Shown here: piece by piece, positions 1 to 9,496 of the stretch
How the letters are laid out: each line of letters opens with the position of its first letter
Numbering within the stretch: the first letter of the stretch is position 1
Assembly: GCF_014202895.1 (NCBI RefSeq)
Contig: NZ_JACHHV010000012.1
Span: 1-46,028 of the forward strand
Reading direction: 5' to 3'
From: Lactovum miscens
GTDB lineage: Bacteria > Bacillota > Bacilli > Lactobacillales > Streptococcaceae
Length of the DNA: 46,028 nt
Notes under the pieces: model-generated
What the model was told of the DNA's origin: nothing
Seen by the model: the letters and a program-made list of their open reading frames with translations, nothing else
Databases searched by the model: none
Made by a program: the position numbers and the translations under genes

Positions 1-94
1 CCTTTTCTACTTGTCTTCTTTCAAATTCAAGTATAAGAAATTCAGGTGTTTTTTTCTTGCTTCAGGTGGCTAAACTAATTTTACAATTTGCCAT
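1..94. repeat. Left copy of ~93-bp inverted repeat bracketing the window
   Basis: The reverse complement of this segment matches 45933-46025 at roughly 85-90% identity, including a perfect 33-bp core (41-73 here, 45954-45986 there). Inside the core the octamer TTCAGGTG occurs twice at 41 and 61, a 20-bp period. Homology stops sharply at 94 on the inner side and runs to the window edge, so the full repeat may extend outside. No coding sequence is visible in it. Its identity is unknown; it could be the end of a mobile element or an intergenic repeat family. Confidence 0.8.
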
Positions 95-545
95 CTTAAA
101 AAAAACTCAATTTTTTAAATAATAAAGTAGGGTGAAAAATATAATTTGCATTTCTTTCTTCTATTGTGTTAATCAATTCGATTAAAGTATAAAACAAAAA
201 TAAAAAATATCAATCAAATTTTGCAATTTGCCTTCGATAAATAAACTTGTTCGGTCAAAAAATTAAAGGGTATGAACAAAATATATATTCAGAAACCACA
301 AAAATAGATTAGTGTTTTCAATAATTTCTTCAGCAGAAATAAATTTAGGTCTTGACAAAAGAATTAGGGAACACTTAGGCCGGAATTGTTAGGTTTTTTT
401 TAAGGAGAATACTTAATCATATTCACAAGGTTTAAACTAGGAAAACTTCTTGAGAATTACACAAATAATTGAACGTTAATAAAAAAACATACAAAATCAT
501 TTATTGGAACAGTTACAGATAAACGTGCTTTAAGTTCATTTAACT
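95..545. other. Gene-free AT-rich stretch upstream of tex
   Basis: No open frame of useful length, RNA gene or clear terminator is seen. An SD-like AAGGAG near 401-406 is followed by no start codon, and a TTGACA near 353 has no good -10 partner. These could be relics of a decayed gene, but no family can be recognised. Confidence 0.5.
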
Positions 546-574
546 TTAAGTATGACAATTTGATAGGGTATAAT
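546..574 (+). promoter_or_regulatory. Predicted tex promoter
   Basis: A perfect TATAAT lies at 569-574, 21 nt before the tex ATG; the -35 (TTAAGT, 546-551, 17-bp spacer) is weak. The box falls inside the reading frame that would begin at the TTG at 560, which argues against that upstream start. Confidence 0.5.
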
Positions 575-595
575 AGAAGAATAGATAGGAGTTTC

Positions 596-2728
596 ATGGA
601 AAACTATACAAAAATTGCTGAAAAATTGAATATCTCTCAAAAGCAAGTAAAAACGATTTTAGATTTGACCGCTGAAGGAAATACAGTGCCTTTTATTGCC
701 CGTTATCGTAAGGACATGACTGGTAGTTTAGATGAGGTACAGATTAAGGCAATCATTGATGAGAATGGTTTGATGACCAAGTTAGCTGACAGGAAAAAAT
801 CAGTCTTAGCTAAGATTACAGAACTCGGAAAACTAACAGATGCTTTAGAAGCTTCGATTCAAGCAGCTGAAAAGCTCTCTGAAGTAGAAGATCTTTATCT
901 CCCATACAAGGAAAAGAGGCGCACTAAAGGAACAATTGCGAGAGAAGCAGGACTTTTTGATCTTTCACAAATGATGGTAAAAAATCAAGTCGATATTCAG
1001 GCGGAGGCATTAAAATTCTTATCAGAGTCATTTCCAACGGTAGATAAAGCCATCCAAGGAGCTATTGATATCCTGTCTGAAATGATTGCAGAAGCAGCGC
1101 CTTTAAGAAACTGGGTGCTTTCAGAAATTAAGCGTAATAGTACTATGACGTCGACACTTAAGAAAACAGCGGTTGATGAAAAACAAATTTTTAAGATTTA
1201 TTATGAATTTTCGGAAAAAGTTTCTGAGTTGCCAAATTACCGCGTGCTTGCATTAAACCGAGGAGAGAAATTAGGAATTTTAGCTGTAAAATTTGAGAAT
1301 GATGACGAAAAGATAAATCGATTTTTTGAATCAAGGTTTTCTGCTCAAGGAAATCCTTATATGATGGCAGCCATCAAGGATGCAACGAAGAAGAAAATCA
1401 TCCCAGCCATGGAGCGCATCGTGCGTTCTGAGTTGAATGAAAAGGCTGAAGCATCTGCAATTGAAGCATTTGGTCAAAATCTGAAAAATCTTTTATTGGT
1501 AGCTCCTCTCAAGGGTTACACAGTTTTAGGTTTTGATCCGGGCTTTAAGAATGGCTGTAAGCTTGCAGTGGTCGATGCAACTGGGAAGTTTCTGGATGCC
1601 ACAGTGATCTATCCGACAAAACCTGCCTCAGCTTCACGAATTGAAGCATCAAAAAAAGAGTTAGTAGCTCTCATTAAGAAATATCATGTTGACATGATTG
1701 CGATTGGTAATGGGACTGCAAGCCGAGAGTCTGAAGCTTTTGTTGCCGAAGTAATTAAGGAAAATAAACTTGATAAGACTTTTTATGTGATTGTCTCAGA
1801 GGCTGGTGCTTCCGTTTACTCTGCAAGTGAAATTGCACGTGAAGAGTTTCCTGATCTTTCGATTGAGAAGCGATCAGCTGTCTCAATTGCTCGTCGTATA
1901 CAAGATCCACTTGCTGAACTAGTAAAGATAGAACCTCAAGCGATTGGGGTAGGACAGTATCAGCATGACGTGTCTGAGAAAAAGTTGGAAGAAAATCTTG
2001 ACTTCGTCGTTGAAACTGTGGTCAATCAAGTTGGAGTTAATGTAAATACAGCAAGTCCGTCACTTTTGAGCCATGTTGCAGGTTTGAATGGAACATTAGC
2101 CCAAAATATTGTGGCTTACCGAGATGAAAATGGTGCATTGAAATCTCGTGCGCAGCTAAAAAAGGTTCCTCGACTTGGAGAAAAAGCATTTGAGCAGGCG
2201 GCAGGTTTTCTACATGTTCCAGAAGGAGAAAATTTCTTAGATAATACTGGTGTTCACCCTGAATCCTATTCAGCTGTTAAGAGAATCTTTGACTTACTTC
2301 AGATTGATGAAGGAAAACTTGAGCAACTTAAGTCAGTTGATATAAAGGAGCTCGCTACAAAACTTGAAGTTGGTCCCGAAAGTTTAAAAGACATCATCGA
2401 AGACCTACTGAAGCCTGGTCGAGATTTGCGGGATAGTTTTGATGCACCAGTTCTACGTCAGGATGTTTTAGACATAAAAGACCTATTTATTGGACAAAAA
2501 TTAGAAGGCGCAGTGCGAAATGTGGTCGACTTTGGCGCCTTTGTAGACATCGGTCTTCATGATGATGGTTTGGTACATATTTCAGACCTCTCAAAAAACT
2601 TTGTTAAAAATCCACATGAGGTGATTGCCGTGGGTCAGATTGTGACAGTTTGGGTTAAATTAATAGATAAAGAGCGTGGAAAAATCAATCTAACGATGAT
2701 AGAGCCAAGAAGTTCAGAAAGAAAATAA
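596..2728 (+). CDS. tex: Tex/YhgF-type S1 RNA-binding transcription accessory protein
   Basis: The 710-aa product has the Tex layout: helical N-terminal region, a YqgF/RuvX-like RNase-fold domain (the VLGFDPGFKNGCK segment near residue 320), helix-hairpin-helix region, and a C-terminal S1 domain (GAVRNVVDFGAFVDIGLHDD, about 640-710). Tex is a cytoplasmic nucleic-acid-binding factor linked to transcription and RNA handling. The frame opens at a TTG at 560, but that codon lies within the promoter; the ATG at 596 has an AGGAG at 587-591 and fits homologues starting ME(N/K). It stands alone upstream of the EPS promoter. Confidence 0.95.
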   Translation: MENYTKIAEKLNISQKQVKTILDLTAEGNTVPFIARYRKDMTGSLDEVQIKAIIDENGLMTKLADRKKSVLAKITELGKLTDALEASIQAAEKLSEVEDLYLPYKEKRRTKGTIAREAGLFDLSQMMVKNQVDIQAEALKFLSESFPTVDKAIQGAIDILSEMIAEAAPLRNWVLSEIKRNSTMTSTLKKTAVDEKQIFKIYYEFSEKVSELPNYRVLALNRGEKLGILAVKFENDDEKINRFFESRFSAQGNPYMMAAIKDATKKKIIPAMERIVRSELNEKAEASAIEAFGQNLKNLLLVAPLKGYTVLGFDPGFKNGCKLAVVDATGKFLDATVIYPTKPASASRIEASKKELVALIKKYHVDMIAIGNGTASRESEAFVAEVIKENKLDKTFYVIVSEAGASVYSASEIAREEFPDLSIEKRSAVSIARRIQDPLAELVKIEPQAIGVGQYQHDVSEKKLEENLDFVVETVVNQVGVNVNTASPSLLSHVAGLNGTLAQNIVAYRDENGALKSRAQLKKVPRLGEKAFEQAAGFLHVPEGENFLDNTGVHPESYSAVKRIFDLLQIDEGKLEQLKSVDIKELATKLEVGPESLKDIIEDLLKPGRDLRDSFDAPVLRQDVLDIKDLFIGQKLEGAVRNVVDFGAFVDIGLHDDGLVHISDLSKNFVKNPHEVIAVGQIVTVWVKLIDKERGKINLTMIEPRSSERK

Positions 2729-2732
2729 GTTC

Positions 2733-2765
2733 AAAATTAGAGAAGTGCAATGGAGCACAATTTTT
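2733..2765 (+). terminator. Possible tex terminator
   Basis: AAAATT and GTGC (2733-2748) can pair with GCAC and AATTTT (2755-2764), with a one-sided bulge, followed by a short T run. It lies 5 nt after the tex stop. The bulge makes it a weak hairpin. Confidence 0.4.
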
Positions 2766-2810
2766 AGAATTTAAAGGAGTAGTTTTAATAATGAAAGTTC
2801 AAAAAGATTG

Positions 2811-2839
2811 TTGACACATTTATAAAAAAAGTATAAAAT
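2811..2839 (+). promoter_or_regulatory. EPS operon promoter
   Basis: A perfect TTGACA (2811-2816) is followed after 17 bp by TAAAAT (2834-2839), a good sigma-A promoter. It lies about 95 bp upstream of epsX. Genes from here to 16419 are tightly packed on the same strand, so this is the likely promoter for the whole EPS block. No EpsR-type regulator gene is present next to it. Confidence 0.75.
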
Positions 2840-2935
2840 CTGAAAACTTTGAAAAAATCTGAATATTGAATTAAAAACATAAAAAGACCTTTTGAATTGT
2901 GAGCAAATCATTAAAGAATGTGTTATCCTATAAAT

Positions 2936-3727
2936 ATGTTTAAAAAAATTGTAACGGTTTTCGTTGTAATATTGGGGCTAATTGTCTTGTCTTATGGCTA
3001 TTTTCACTATCAATCCAAACTAAAGAGTGTAAGTGAAAATAACATAACAAAAAGTGCAATAAAAGGTTCTGTTTTGAACAGTCAGATGGTAAGTTCATCT
3101 TCCAGCACTGCAATTAGTAACATTTCGAAGTTGGATAAAAATCTTCCAACCACCGTGCAAGAGGGACTCAAAAAGGCAGCAGCTGAAAATAAACCATTTG
3201 TTTTGACTATTTTTGTAAAATCGAATTCAACGCTTACAGATACTTTGAAAAAATCGATTTTGTCAGCTTATGGGGATGGTAGCTGGACAATTAATGTGAT
3301 TAATTATAATCAAGAAACTTCAGCTGACCTTGTAAATAGTTCTCTTCTTAGTCAGGTGGGTCAAACTCGGCCAGATTTGATTTTGTATGAAGCTCCATTA
3401 TTCAATGATAATTTGAATAATATTATAGATGGCTCAATCCAAAATGAAGAAAGTATCTTGTCAACGTTGTCTAAGACAGGAGCAACATTGATGGTTGAAC
3501 CTTCAGCACCTATCTATAATGGTATTGTCTATCCAACGCAGGAAACAAGTTTAAAGCAAGCTGTTACAGGAAAGTATAATTACGTTGATACTTGGTCTAC
3601 CTTTCCCGCTGGTAATAGTGTAGAGATGAAAAATCTCACGGTTAACGATGGTAGCTTTTATACTTTAAATGATGCCGGAAATAAAGTATGGTTAGATTAT
3701 CTTAATCAGCTTTTTATATCAAAATAA
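2936..3727 (+). CDS. epsX: EpsX-like membrane-anchored SGNH-type protein
   Basis: The product is 263 aa from this start. A short basic N-terminus (MFKKIV) precedes one hydrophobic segment (about residues 5-22), then a Ser-rich linker and an extracellular domain resembling lactococcal EpsX, with the YEAPLFNDN and PSAPIYNG segments. EpsX is the first structural gene of lactococcal eps operons; its biochemical role is not established, though the fold resembles SGNH/GDSL hydrolases. The frame is open from an ATG at 2918, adding MCYPIN; neither start has a strong SD, and the later start gives the more usual signal-anchor. The next gene begins 60 nt downstream. Confidence 0.8.
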   Translation: MFKKIVTVFVVILGLIVLSYGYFHYQSKLKSVSENNITKSAIKGSVLNSQMVSSSSSTAISNISKLDKNLPTTVQEGLKKAAAENKPFVLTIFVKSNSTLTDTLKKSILSAYGDGSWTINVINYNQETSADLVNSSLLSQVGQTRPDLILYEAPLFNDNLNNIIDGSIQNEESILSTLSKTGATLMVEPSAPIYNGIVYPTQETSLKQAVTGKYNYVDTWSTFPAGNSVEMKNLTVNDGSFYTLNDAGNKVWLDYLNQLFISK

Positions 3728-3787
3728 GAATAAAATTTGCCTAAGAATAAAATTTATGAATTAATAGAGAACAATATTGGAGGAAAT

Positions 3788-4543
3788 ATGCAAGAGCAAA
3801 CAGTGGCAACGATTGATTTAAGAGGAATGCTTGGAATATTCCGCAAACGAATTGGCTCCATCATTTTGATAATCTTCATTGTGACCGTCCTTGGTTCAGT
3901 TTATACATTTTTCATTGCAACACCAAAATATACTGCAACAACACAGCTTGTTGTCAAGTTGCCTTCATCCGATAATTCAGTAGCTTATGCGGGACAAGTT
4001 ACAGGTAACATTCAGATGGCAAATACCATTAATCAAGTCATTACGAGTCCTGCAATTCTTGATAAAGTAAATACTAACCTTAATCTTGGTTCAAATGTGA
4101 ATTTAACCAACAATATAAGCGCAACAAACACAACAAATTCTCAAGTAATTACGATCAATGTGACATACAGCAATCCATACACGGCTCAAAAAATTGCAAA
4201 TGAAACTGCTAAAGTCTTTAGCGATAATGCCCAATCAATATTAAATGTTACGAACGTGAGTGTGCTAGCAAGTGCCACAGTCAACACCTCACCAGTCAGT
4301 CCTAAACCGAAATTTTATATTTCGATTTCAGTTATAGTCGGGCTGATCATTGGACTTGGTTTTGCTTTACTCACTGAGGCCTTGAACAACAAGGTCAGAA
4401 CAGAAGAAGATATTATCGCTTTAGGATTTAACAGTTTAGGTTCAACGCCGTATGTGGATTCAAAAGATCTTCGGGTCGGTTATGAAGTAGGGACTTTACA
4501 TAAAGAAGTTAAGACTGAAGTTACTTTGAGAAGAAAACACTAA
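3788..4543 (+). CDS. epsA: Wzz-type chain-length regulator / tyrosine-kinase modulator
   Basis: This 251-aa membrane protein has two transmembrane segments (about 22-46 and 178-200) flanking an extracellular domain, with the proline-rich motif (SPVSPKPKFY) before the second, as in the Wzz/CpsC/EpsA family. In Gram-positive EPS systems this protein activates the cytoplasmic tyrosine kinase encoded next door and helps set polymer length. An open frame starts at a TTG at 3737, but the ATG at 3788 has a GGAGG at 3779-3783. It is followed at 13 bp by epsB, so the two form a split BY-kinase. Confidence 0.92.
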   Translation: MQEQTVATIDLRGMLGIFRKRIGSIILIIFIVTVLGSVYTFFIATPKYTATTQLVVKLPSSDNSVAYAGQVTGNIQMANTINQVITSPAILDKVNTNLNLGSNVNLTNNISATNTTNSQVITINVTYSNPYTAQKIANETAKVFSDNAQSILNVTNVSVLASATVNTSPVSPKPKFYISISVIVGLIIGLGFALLTEALNNKVRTEEDIIALGFNSLGSTPYVDSKDLRVGYEVGTLHKEVKTEVTLRRKH

Positions 4544-4556
4544 GAGAGGGGGAAAG

Positions 4557-5252
4557 ATGGCAAAGAGAAGCAAACAAATCAACACGAATCGTGAATTGAT
4601 CACAAGTGTGAACCCAAAGTCTCCAATCTCAGAGCAGTATCGTACCATTCGTACGAATATTGAGTTTATGATGAGTGATCGGAATCTCAAAGCGATAATG
4701 ATTACATCACCTGAAGCAGAAGTTGGTAAGTCAACGACCATTTCAAATCTTGCGGTTACCTTCGCACAACAAGGAAAAAAAGTCCTTCTGATTGATGCAG
4801 ATCTTCGTAAACCGTCAGCATATATTACTTTCCATGTTGAAAATCGTGTGGGGTTGACGAACGTTTTAACAAGACAAGTGGACATTAATTCCGCTTTGCA
4901 GGGAACACGAATCAATGAAAATCTAACGATCTTAACCTCAGGCCCTATTCCCCCCAATCCTTCAGAGCTTCTTGGCTCGGAAGCTTTTCGTCTACTTATT
5001 GAAAATGTATCTCGCAGCTTTGATGTGGTTCTGGTTGATGCACCACCAATTCTTGCAGTTACTGATGCTCAGATCTTGAGCCGAATTACAGATGGTGTAA
5101 TGCTTGTTGCGCGAGCAAACCAAACCAAAAAGGAAGAATTGGTTAAGGCTAAAAAATTACTTGACCAAGTTCAAGCAAATGTTTTGGGCGTGGTTCTACA
5201 TGGTGTAGACTCAAAAGAAAACGCCTACTATTACTATTATGGAGCCGAATAA
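4557..5252 (+). CDS. epsB: Bacterial tyrosine kinase, CpsD/EpsB family
   Basis: The 231-aa cytoplasmic ATPase has Walker A SPEAEVGKST (51-60), Walker A' LLIDADLRKP (77-86) and Walker B VVLVDAPP (157-164). Its C-terminus carries a run of five tyrosines (224-228), the usual autophosphorylation cluster of BY-kinases. It works with EpsA, and its phosphorylation is reversed by EpsC. All catalytic motifs look intact. The SD (GAGGGGG) lies just upstream of the ATG. Confidence 0.95.
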   Translation: MAKRSKQINTNRELITSVNPKSPISEQYRTIRTNIEFMMSDRNLKAIMITSPEAEVGKSTTISNLAVTFAQQGKKVLLIDADLRKPSAYITFHVENRVGLTNVLTRQVDINSALQGTRINENLTILTSGPIPPNPSELLGSEAFRLLIENVSRSFDVVLVDAPPILAVTDAQILSRITDGVMLVARANQTKKEELVKAKKLLDQVQANVLGVVLHGVDSKENAYYYYYGAE

Positions 5253-5262
5253 AGGATAAAAA

Positions 5263-6027
5263 ATGATAGATATTCACTGTCATATATTGCCGGGAATTGA
5301 TGATGGAGCAAAAACATTGGAGGACACTCTAACGATGCTGAAAGTTGCTATTGAGGAAGGAATCACTGTCATCACGGCAACTCCTCACCATAATCCTGAG
5401 TATAAAAATGAACGGCCACTGATCTTGCAGAAAGTACAAGAAGTTGAACAGATTATTGAGGAGAATAATCTTCCAATTCAAGTTCTTCCTGGGCAAGAAG
5501 TAAGGGCATATGGTGAAGTGATCGCAGACTTTAAGGATAACAAGCTTTTGACGGCAGCAGATAATTCGCGGTTTGTGTTGATTGAATTTCCAAGTGATCA
5601 TGTACCAGGTTATGCAAGTCAACTCTTCTACCAAATGCAGTCAAATGGGTTCCAACCCATACTTGTACATCCAGAGCGTAATTCAGAGATTATTGAAAAT
5701 CCAAATATCCTCTATGATCTAGTTAACAAAGGCGCGTTAAGCCAGATAACAGCGTCTAGTGTGACAGGACATTTTGGAAGAAAGATCCAAAAGTTAACCT
5801 ATCAAATCGTCGAAAATAATCTAGCTCACTTTATCGCCTCTGATGCCCACAATGTGACATCACGAAGCTTTAAAATGAAAGAAGCATTAAAAATTATAGG
5901 GGACGAATTCGGTTTTGAATTATCAGAATATTATAAAAATAATTCTAAGCAGGTTATTATTGATGGACAAATCTACCCAGACAAGCCATCAAAAATTAAA
6001 AACAAAAAAATTTTAGGACTATTTTAA
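5263..6027 (+). CDS. epsC: PHP-family protein-tyrosine phosphatase (CpsB/EpsC)
   Basis: The 254-aa product begins with the metal-binding signature MIDIHCHILPGIDDGA (H5, H7), followed by ATPHHNPEY near residue 40, LVHPERN and IASDAHN, the histidine/aspartate set of the PHP metal-dependent phosphatases. In EPS systems this enzyme dephosphorylates the EpsB tyrosine cluster. It begins 10 nt after epsB within the same operon. No motif is missing. Confidence 0.95.
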   Translation: MIDIHCHILPGIDDGAKTLEDTLTMLKVAIEEGITVITATPHHNPEYKNERPLILQKVQEVEQIIEENNLPIQVLPGQEVRAYGEVIADFKDNKLLTAADNSRFVLIEFPSDHVPGYASQLFYQMQSNGFQPILVHPERNSEIIENPNILYDLVNKGALSQITASSVTGHFGRKIQKLTYQIVENNLAHFIASDAHNVTSRSFKMKEALKIIGDEFGFELSEYYKNNSKQVIIDGQIYPDKPSKIKNKKILGLF

Positions 6028-6049
6028 AATGTAAATTTGGAGAGTATGC

Positions 6050-6766
6050 ATGGAAGAAGGCAATAGTTTATTTTTAATGGATAAACATCATCATAGGGAG
6101 TATGATGAAATACTAATTAAAAAAGGGTTAGTGGATCTAAAAAAATGGTCTATGACTGAGCTTTTCATCAAACGATTCTTGGATATTTTTGGAGGAATTG
6201 TTGGTACTTTAATTTGTATTATTGTTGCACTTATTTTGATAATTCCATATATAACTAGTAATGAAAAAGATAAGGGACCTATATTTTTTAAACAAAAGCG
6301 CAGGGGAGTACATGGAGAAATTTTTTATATCTTAAAATTTCGGACTATGATTGTGGATGCTGATACTTATCTAGAAAACCATCCAAAAGTGAAGCAAAAG
6401 TATCATGAGAACGGAAATAAATTGTTGGATGATCCCAGAATTACAAGGCTAGGTCAATTTATAAGGCAATACTCGATTGATGAACTTCCTCAATTTATTA
6501 ATGTACTAAAAGGGGACATGGCACTAGTTGGTCCAAGACCAATTTTACTCTTTGAAGCAAAAGAGTATGCCGAAAAACTTCCCTATTTACTCATGTGTAG
6601 GCCCGGTATTACAGGATTTTGGACTACTCACGGAAGAAGCAAGGTACTTTTTCCAGAGAGAGCAGATTTAGAACTACAATATCTCAAATATCATAGTACT
6701 ACCAAGGATATAAAACTTCTCGCAATTACTATTTGTCAAATTTTTAAAGGAACGGATGCGTACTAA
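6050..6766 (+). CDS. epsD: Undecaprenyl-phosphate glycosyl-1-phosphate transferase (priming enzyme)
   Basis: The 238-aa product is a short bacterial sugar transferase: one hydrophobic segment (about 47-67), then the catalytic domain with KFRTM (96-100), DELPQ (144-148), GPRP (161-164) and RPGITG (184-189). It transfers the first sugar-1-phosphate to undecaprenyl phosphate at the inner face of the membrane. The first sugar cannot be read from sequence; lactococcal EpsD adds glucose. The gene marks the end of the conserved block, and base composition becomes clearly more AT-rich from here. Confidence 0.93.
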   Translation: MEEGNSLFLMDKHHHREYDEILIKKGLVDLKKWSMTELFIKRFLDIFGGIVGTLICIIVALILIIPYITSNEKDKGPIFFKQKRRGVHGEIFYILKFRTMIVDADTYLENHPKVKQKYHENGNKLLDDPRITRLGQFIRQYSIDELPQFINVLKGDMALVGPRPILLFEAKEYAEKLPYLLMCRPGITGFWTTHGRSKVLFPERADLELQYLKYHSTTKDIKLLAITICQIFKGTDAY

Positions 6767-6775
6767 TAAAAGAAC

Positions 6776-7912
6776 ATGAAAAATAAAAAAATGAAGCTCT
6801 TGTTAATTAGTCAAAGTGGAAGAGGCGGTCTAAGAAAGCATTTATGTGACATATTAACGAATATAGATTACAGTAATTTTGATATATGGATTGCATACAA
6901 TGACTTTGAAGTTGATGATAAATTTAGAGATACAATAAATAAATTAGGTGAAAAAGTGAAACCTATTTTGATTGAGGAATTTGTTAGAGAGATCAATTTA
7001 AAAAAAGATTTTCAAACTTATCTAAAAATAAGTGGGCTTATTAAAAAAATCGAACCAGACATAGTACATTGTCATAGTTCAAAAGCTGGAGTAATTGGAA
7101 GAATTGCTGCTAAAATCAACCATGTGCCAAAAATTTTTTATACGGCACATGGCTATGCTTTTTTATCACCGGAGTTTTCAAATAAAAAGAAAAAGCTATT
7201 TGTATTTATCGAACGTTTTTTAAGTAAATATGCAACAACCAAAAATATTAATACTTCTTACGGTGAAAAAGAAGCAGCTCTGAAAGAAAAAATTGACATA
7301 TCTTCAAAGTTTGATGTCATTTATAATGGACTAGAAGTTATAAAGTATCCTTTAAAAAAAGATATCAGAAGATTGTTACGAATTCCTCTAGACAATTTTC
7401 TCTTTGGTACAATGGCTCGTATGGATTTTCCTAAAAATCCAGAATTATTTTTCTCAATTGCAAATAAGGTTGTTAAAATTGATTCCAATATTCATTTTCT
7501 ATGGATTGGAGATGGCGAATATAAATCAAAAATTAATAAGTATATTTTAGACAATAATTTGAGTTCTAATGTCCATTTAATGGATTACCAAGAAAACACA
7601 GATATCTTGGTAAAGGGGTTTGATGCTTTTTTATCAACGTCCAATGGAGAGAGTTTTGGTTATTCAGTAGTAGAAGCACAAAGAGCAGGGGTTCCTTTAT
7701 TATTAACAGATGTGATGGGGCATCAAGAAATGATCTTAGAAAATATTAATGGAAGACTTTTTTCGAAGGAAAGTATTTTGAATAATATTTCTGAGGTCTT
7801 TAATTTCATTGAGTGGGCAAAATATATGGATAGATCGAAAATAACAGATTCTTTTTCAGGGCGATTTTCAATTGAAAAAATGATTGATCAAATAACTAAG
7901 GAGTATGAATGA
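6776..7912 (+). CDS. Family 4-type glycosyltransferase
   Basis: This 378-aa product has the GT-B fold hallmarks: an N-terminal acceptor domain with HCHSSKAG (98-105) and a C-terminal nucleotide-sugar domain with the EX7E motif (E292 to E300 in ESFGYSVVE). It resembles EpsD/CpsF-like EPS glycosyltransferases and probably adds the second or a later sugar on the cytoplasmic face. No donor can be assigned. It overlaps the next gene by 4 nt, implying coupled translation. Confidence 0.88.
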
Positions 7913-8409
7913 AAAAGCAAGTTTTAAGTTATACCAGTAATTTACTTCTTTGTCGCACAGATAGGAAACGATATTTTAAATATTTGAACATACTAAATAA
8001 TGAAAGTTCGAAAAGACACCTTTTCAATATTTACAGACTTTTTTGGATTAAGAGACAAGATTCTAGAAATAATTGTTCTTTTGGGGCAAATATAGGTAAA
8101 GGAGCTACATTTGAAGAAAAACCTCATTTTCCACATGGATTTAATGGAATTATTATTCATCCTAATGTTAAAGGTGGGAAGAATATTACTATATTACATC
8201 AGGTAACAATTGGAGAAAGTTTTAGTAACAATGAAGGATGTCCAATATTAAAGTCCGATATTTTTATTGGGGCAGGGGCCAAAATTTTGGGTAATATAGT
8301 AATTGGTAATCATGTTAAAATAGGTGCAAATGCTGTTGTGACTAAAAATGTTCCGGACCATTGTACAGTGATTGGTTATAATAAACAACTAACTGGAAAA
8401 AAATTATGA
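7909..8409 (+). CDS. Serine acetyltransferase-like LbH acyltransferase
   Basis: The 166-aa product has a helical N-terminus and hexapeptide repeats from about residue 60 ([52 protein letters not shown]). The IIIHPNV and LHQVTIG segments match the CysE/EPS acetyltransferase group. Here it most likely O-acetylates an EPS sugar rather than serine; that is inference from context. Its start overlaps the stop of the preceding glycosyltransferase (ATGA). Confidence 0.85.
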
Positions 8410-8423
8410 AAGTCTAGTATCTA

Positions 8424-9485
8424 ATGTTAATTTATTTTATTTTACCTACTATTATGCTTATAGTTTATCTGATAACTAAGCCTTATCAGCTAAGGGCATT
8501 ATTTATAATTATTTCATTTGGTATGATGGGGTTAGTAGGGGCTTTAAGGGCAAGTAGTGTAGGTGTAGATACAGGAACTTATGAATTTCTTTTTACATAT
8601 TTTACAGGTGATCCTACAACTGCAAGGCACTATCCAACTTATGACTATTTAAGTCGATTTGTTCAACTCTTTTCATCCAATCCGCATGCAATTACAGTGG
8701 TAGTTTCTACTTTGACAGCTATCTTATTCGCAATATTTTTAATTAGAGTTAAGGAAGTTAACGCATTGTTTGCTGTCTTTCTGTATCAGGCATTCCTACT
8801 TTTTGGGACAAGCATGAATTCATCAAGACAATTTCTGGCAATTAGTTTAGTAGCAAACGCAGCAATATTTTTATTTAAAAAAAAGTGGATTTATTTTATA
8901 GTTCTTGTTATAGTGGCAATTGGGGTTCATTCAACAGCGGTTGTTTCATTAGTCTTAATTCCAATTTATTTTTTAAAGTGGAGTAAAAAAACAATGATTT
9001 CTTTTCTAGGTATTATTTCTATTATATTCCCGATTAAAAATTTCATGTTAGTTCAATTTATGAAAATTTTCCCAGATTATGCCATTTATGATGGCCGTGG
9101 CGGCCTGAGTGCTAACACACAGGGAGCTGGGGGCTCAGCCCTATTTAATTTATTTATTTTTGTTGTTTACTTTGGAATAATTTACTTTCTTTTACAAAGA
9201 GAAACAGCATTCACAAAATTTGAAAGTAATATTATATATAGTTATGGAATTTATGCTTATCTTGATTTAATTTTATCTAATCTAGTTATTTTGCAACGGA
9301 TCTTCATGTATTTCTCATTAATGGGAATTATTGCAATTCCTCTTTTATTTAGAAAATTGTCCGAAAATGTTGACAGAAGGACATATTATTTTATAAATTC
9401 AGTATTTATCCTTTTTATGATATTTTATCTATATATTCAACTTGAACATGACTATATTGGAATTGTACCTTATTTATTTTTTTAG
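8424..9485 (+). CDS. Wzy-type polysaccharide polymerase, EpsG family
   Basis: This 353-aa product is almost entirely hydrophobic, with about ten predicted membrane helices. Near residue 42 it has RASSVGVDTGTYEF and near 128 the MNSSRQFLAIS segment, both typical of the EpsG/Wzy family. It would polymerise lipid-linked repeat units outside the membrane. It is the only polymerase candidate in the locus, so it complements the single Wzx at 14977. No SD is obvious before the ATG. Confidence 0.88.
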   Translation: MLIYFILPTIMLIVYLITKPYQLRALFIIISFGMMGLVGALRASSVGVDTGTYEFLFTYFTGDPTTARHYPTYDYLSRFVQLFSSNPHAITVVVSTLTAILFAIFLIRVKEVNALFAVFLYQAFLLFGTSMNSSRQFLAISLVANAAIFLFKKKWIYFIVLVIVAIGVHSTAVVSLVLIPIYFLKWSKKTMISFLGIISIIFPIKNFMLVQFMKIFPDYAIYDGRGGLSANTQGAGGSALFNLFIFVVYFGIIYFLLQRETAFTKFESNIIYSYGIYAYLDLILSNLVILQRIFMYFSLMGIIAIPLLFRKLSENVDRRTYYFINSVFILFMIFYLYIQLEHDYIGIVPYLFF

Positions 9486-9496
9486 GAGAAGCAAAG

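Noticed and set aside
560-595. Upstream TTG start for tex
   Set aside because: The TTG-initiated extension would begin inside the promoter (-10 at 569-574); the ATG at 596 has a good SD.
2791-2814. Seven-codon ORF (leader peptide?) just before epsX
   Set aside because: It ends inside the -35 box of the EPS promoter, so it would not be on the eps transcript, and its SD is about 11 nt away. No attenuator is seen.
4496-4957. 153-aa ORF on the minus strand over epsA/epsB
   Set aside because: It lies antisense to the well-conserved EpsA end and EpsB kinase, has no recognisable domain and no SD; it is a shadow of the real frame.
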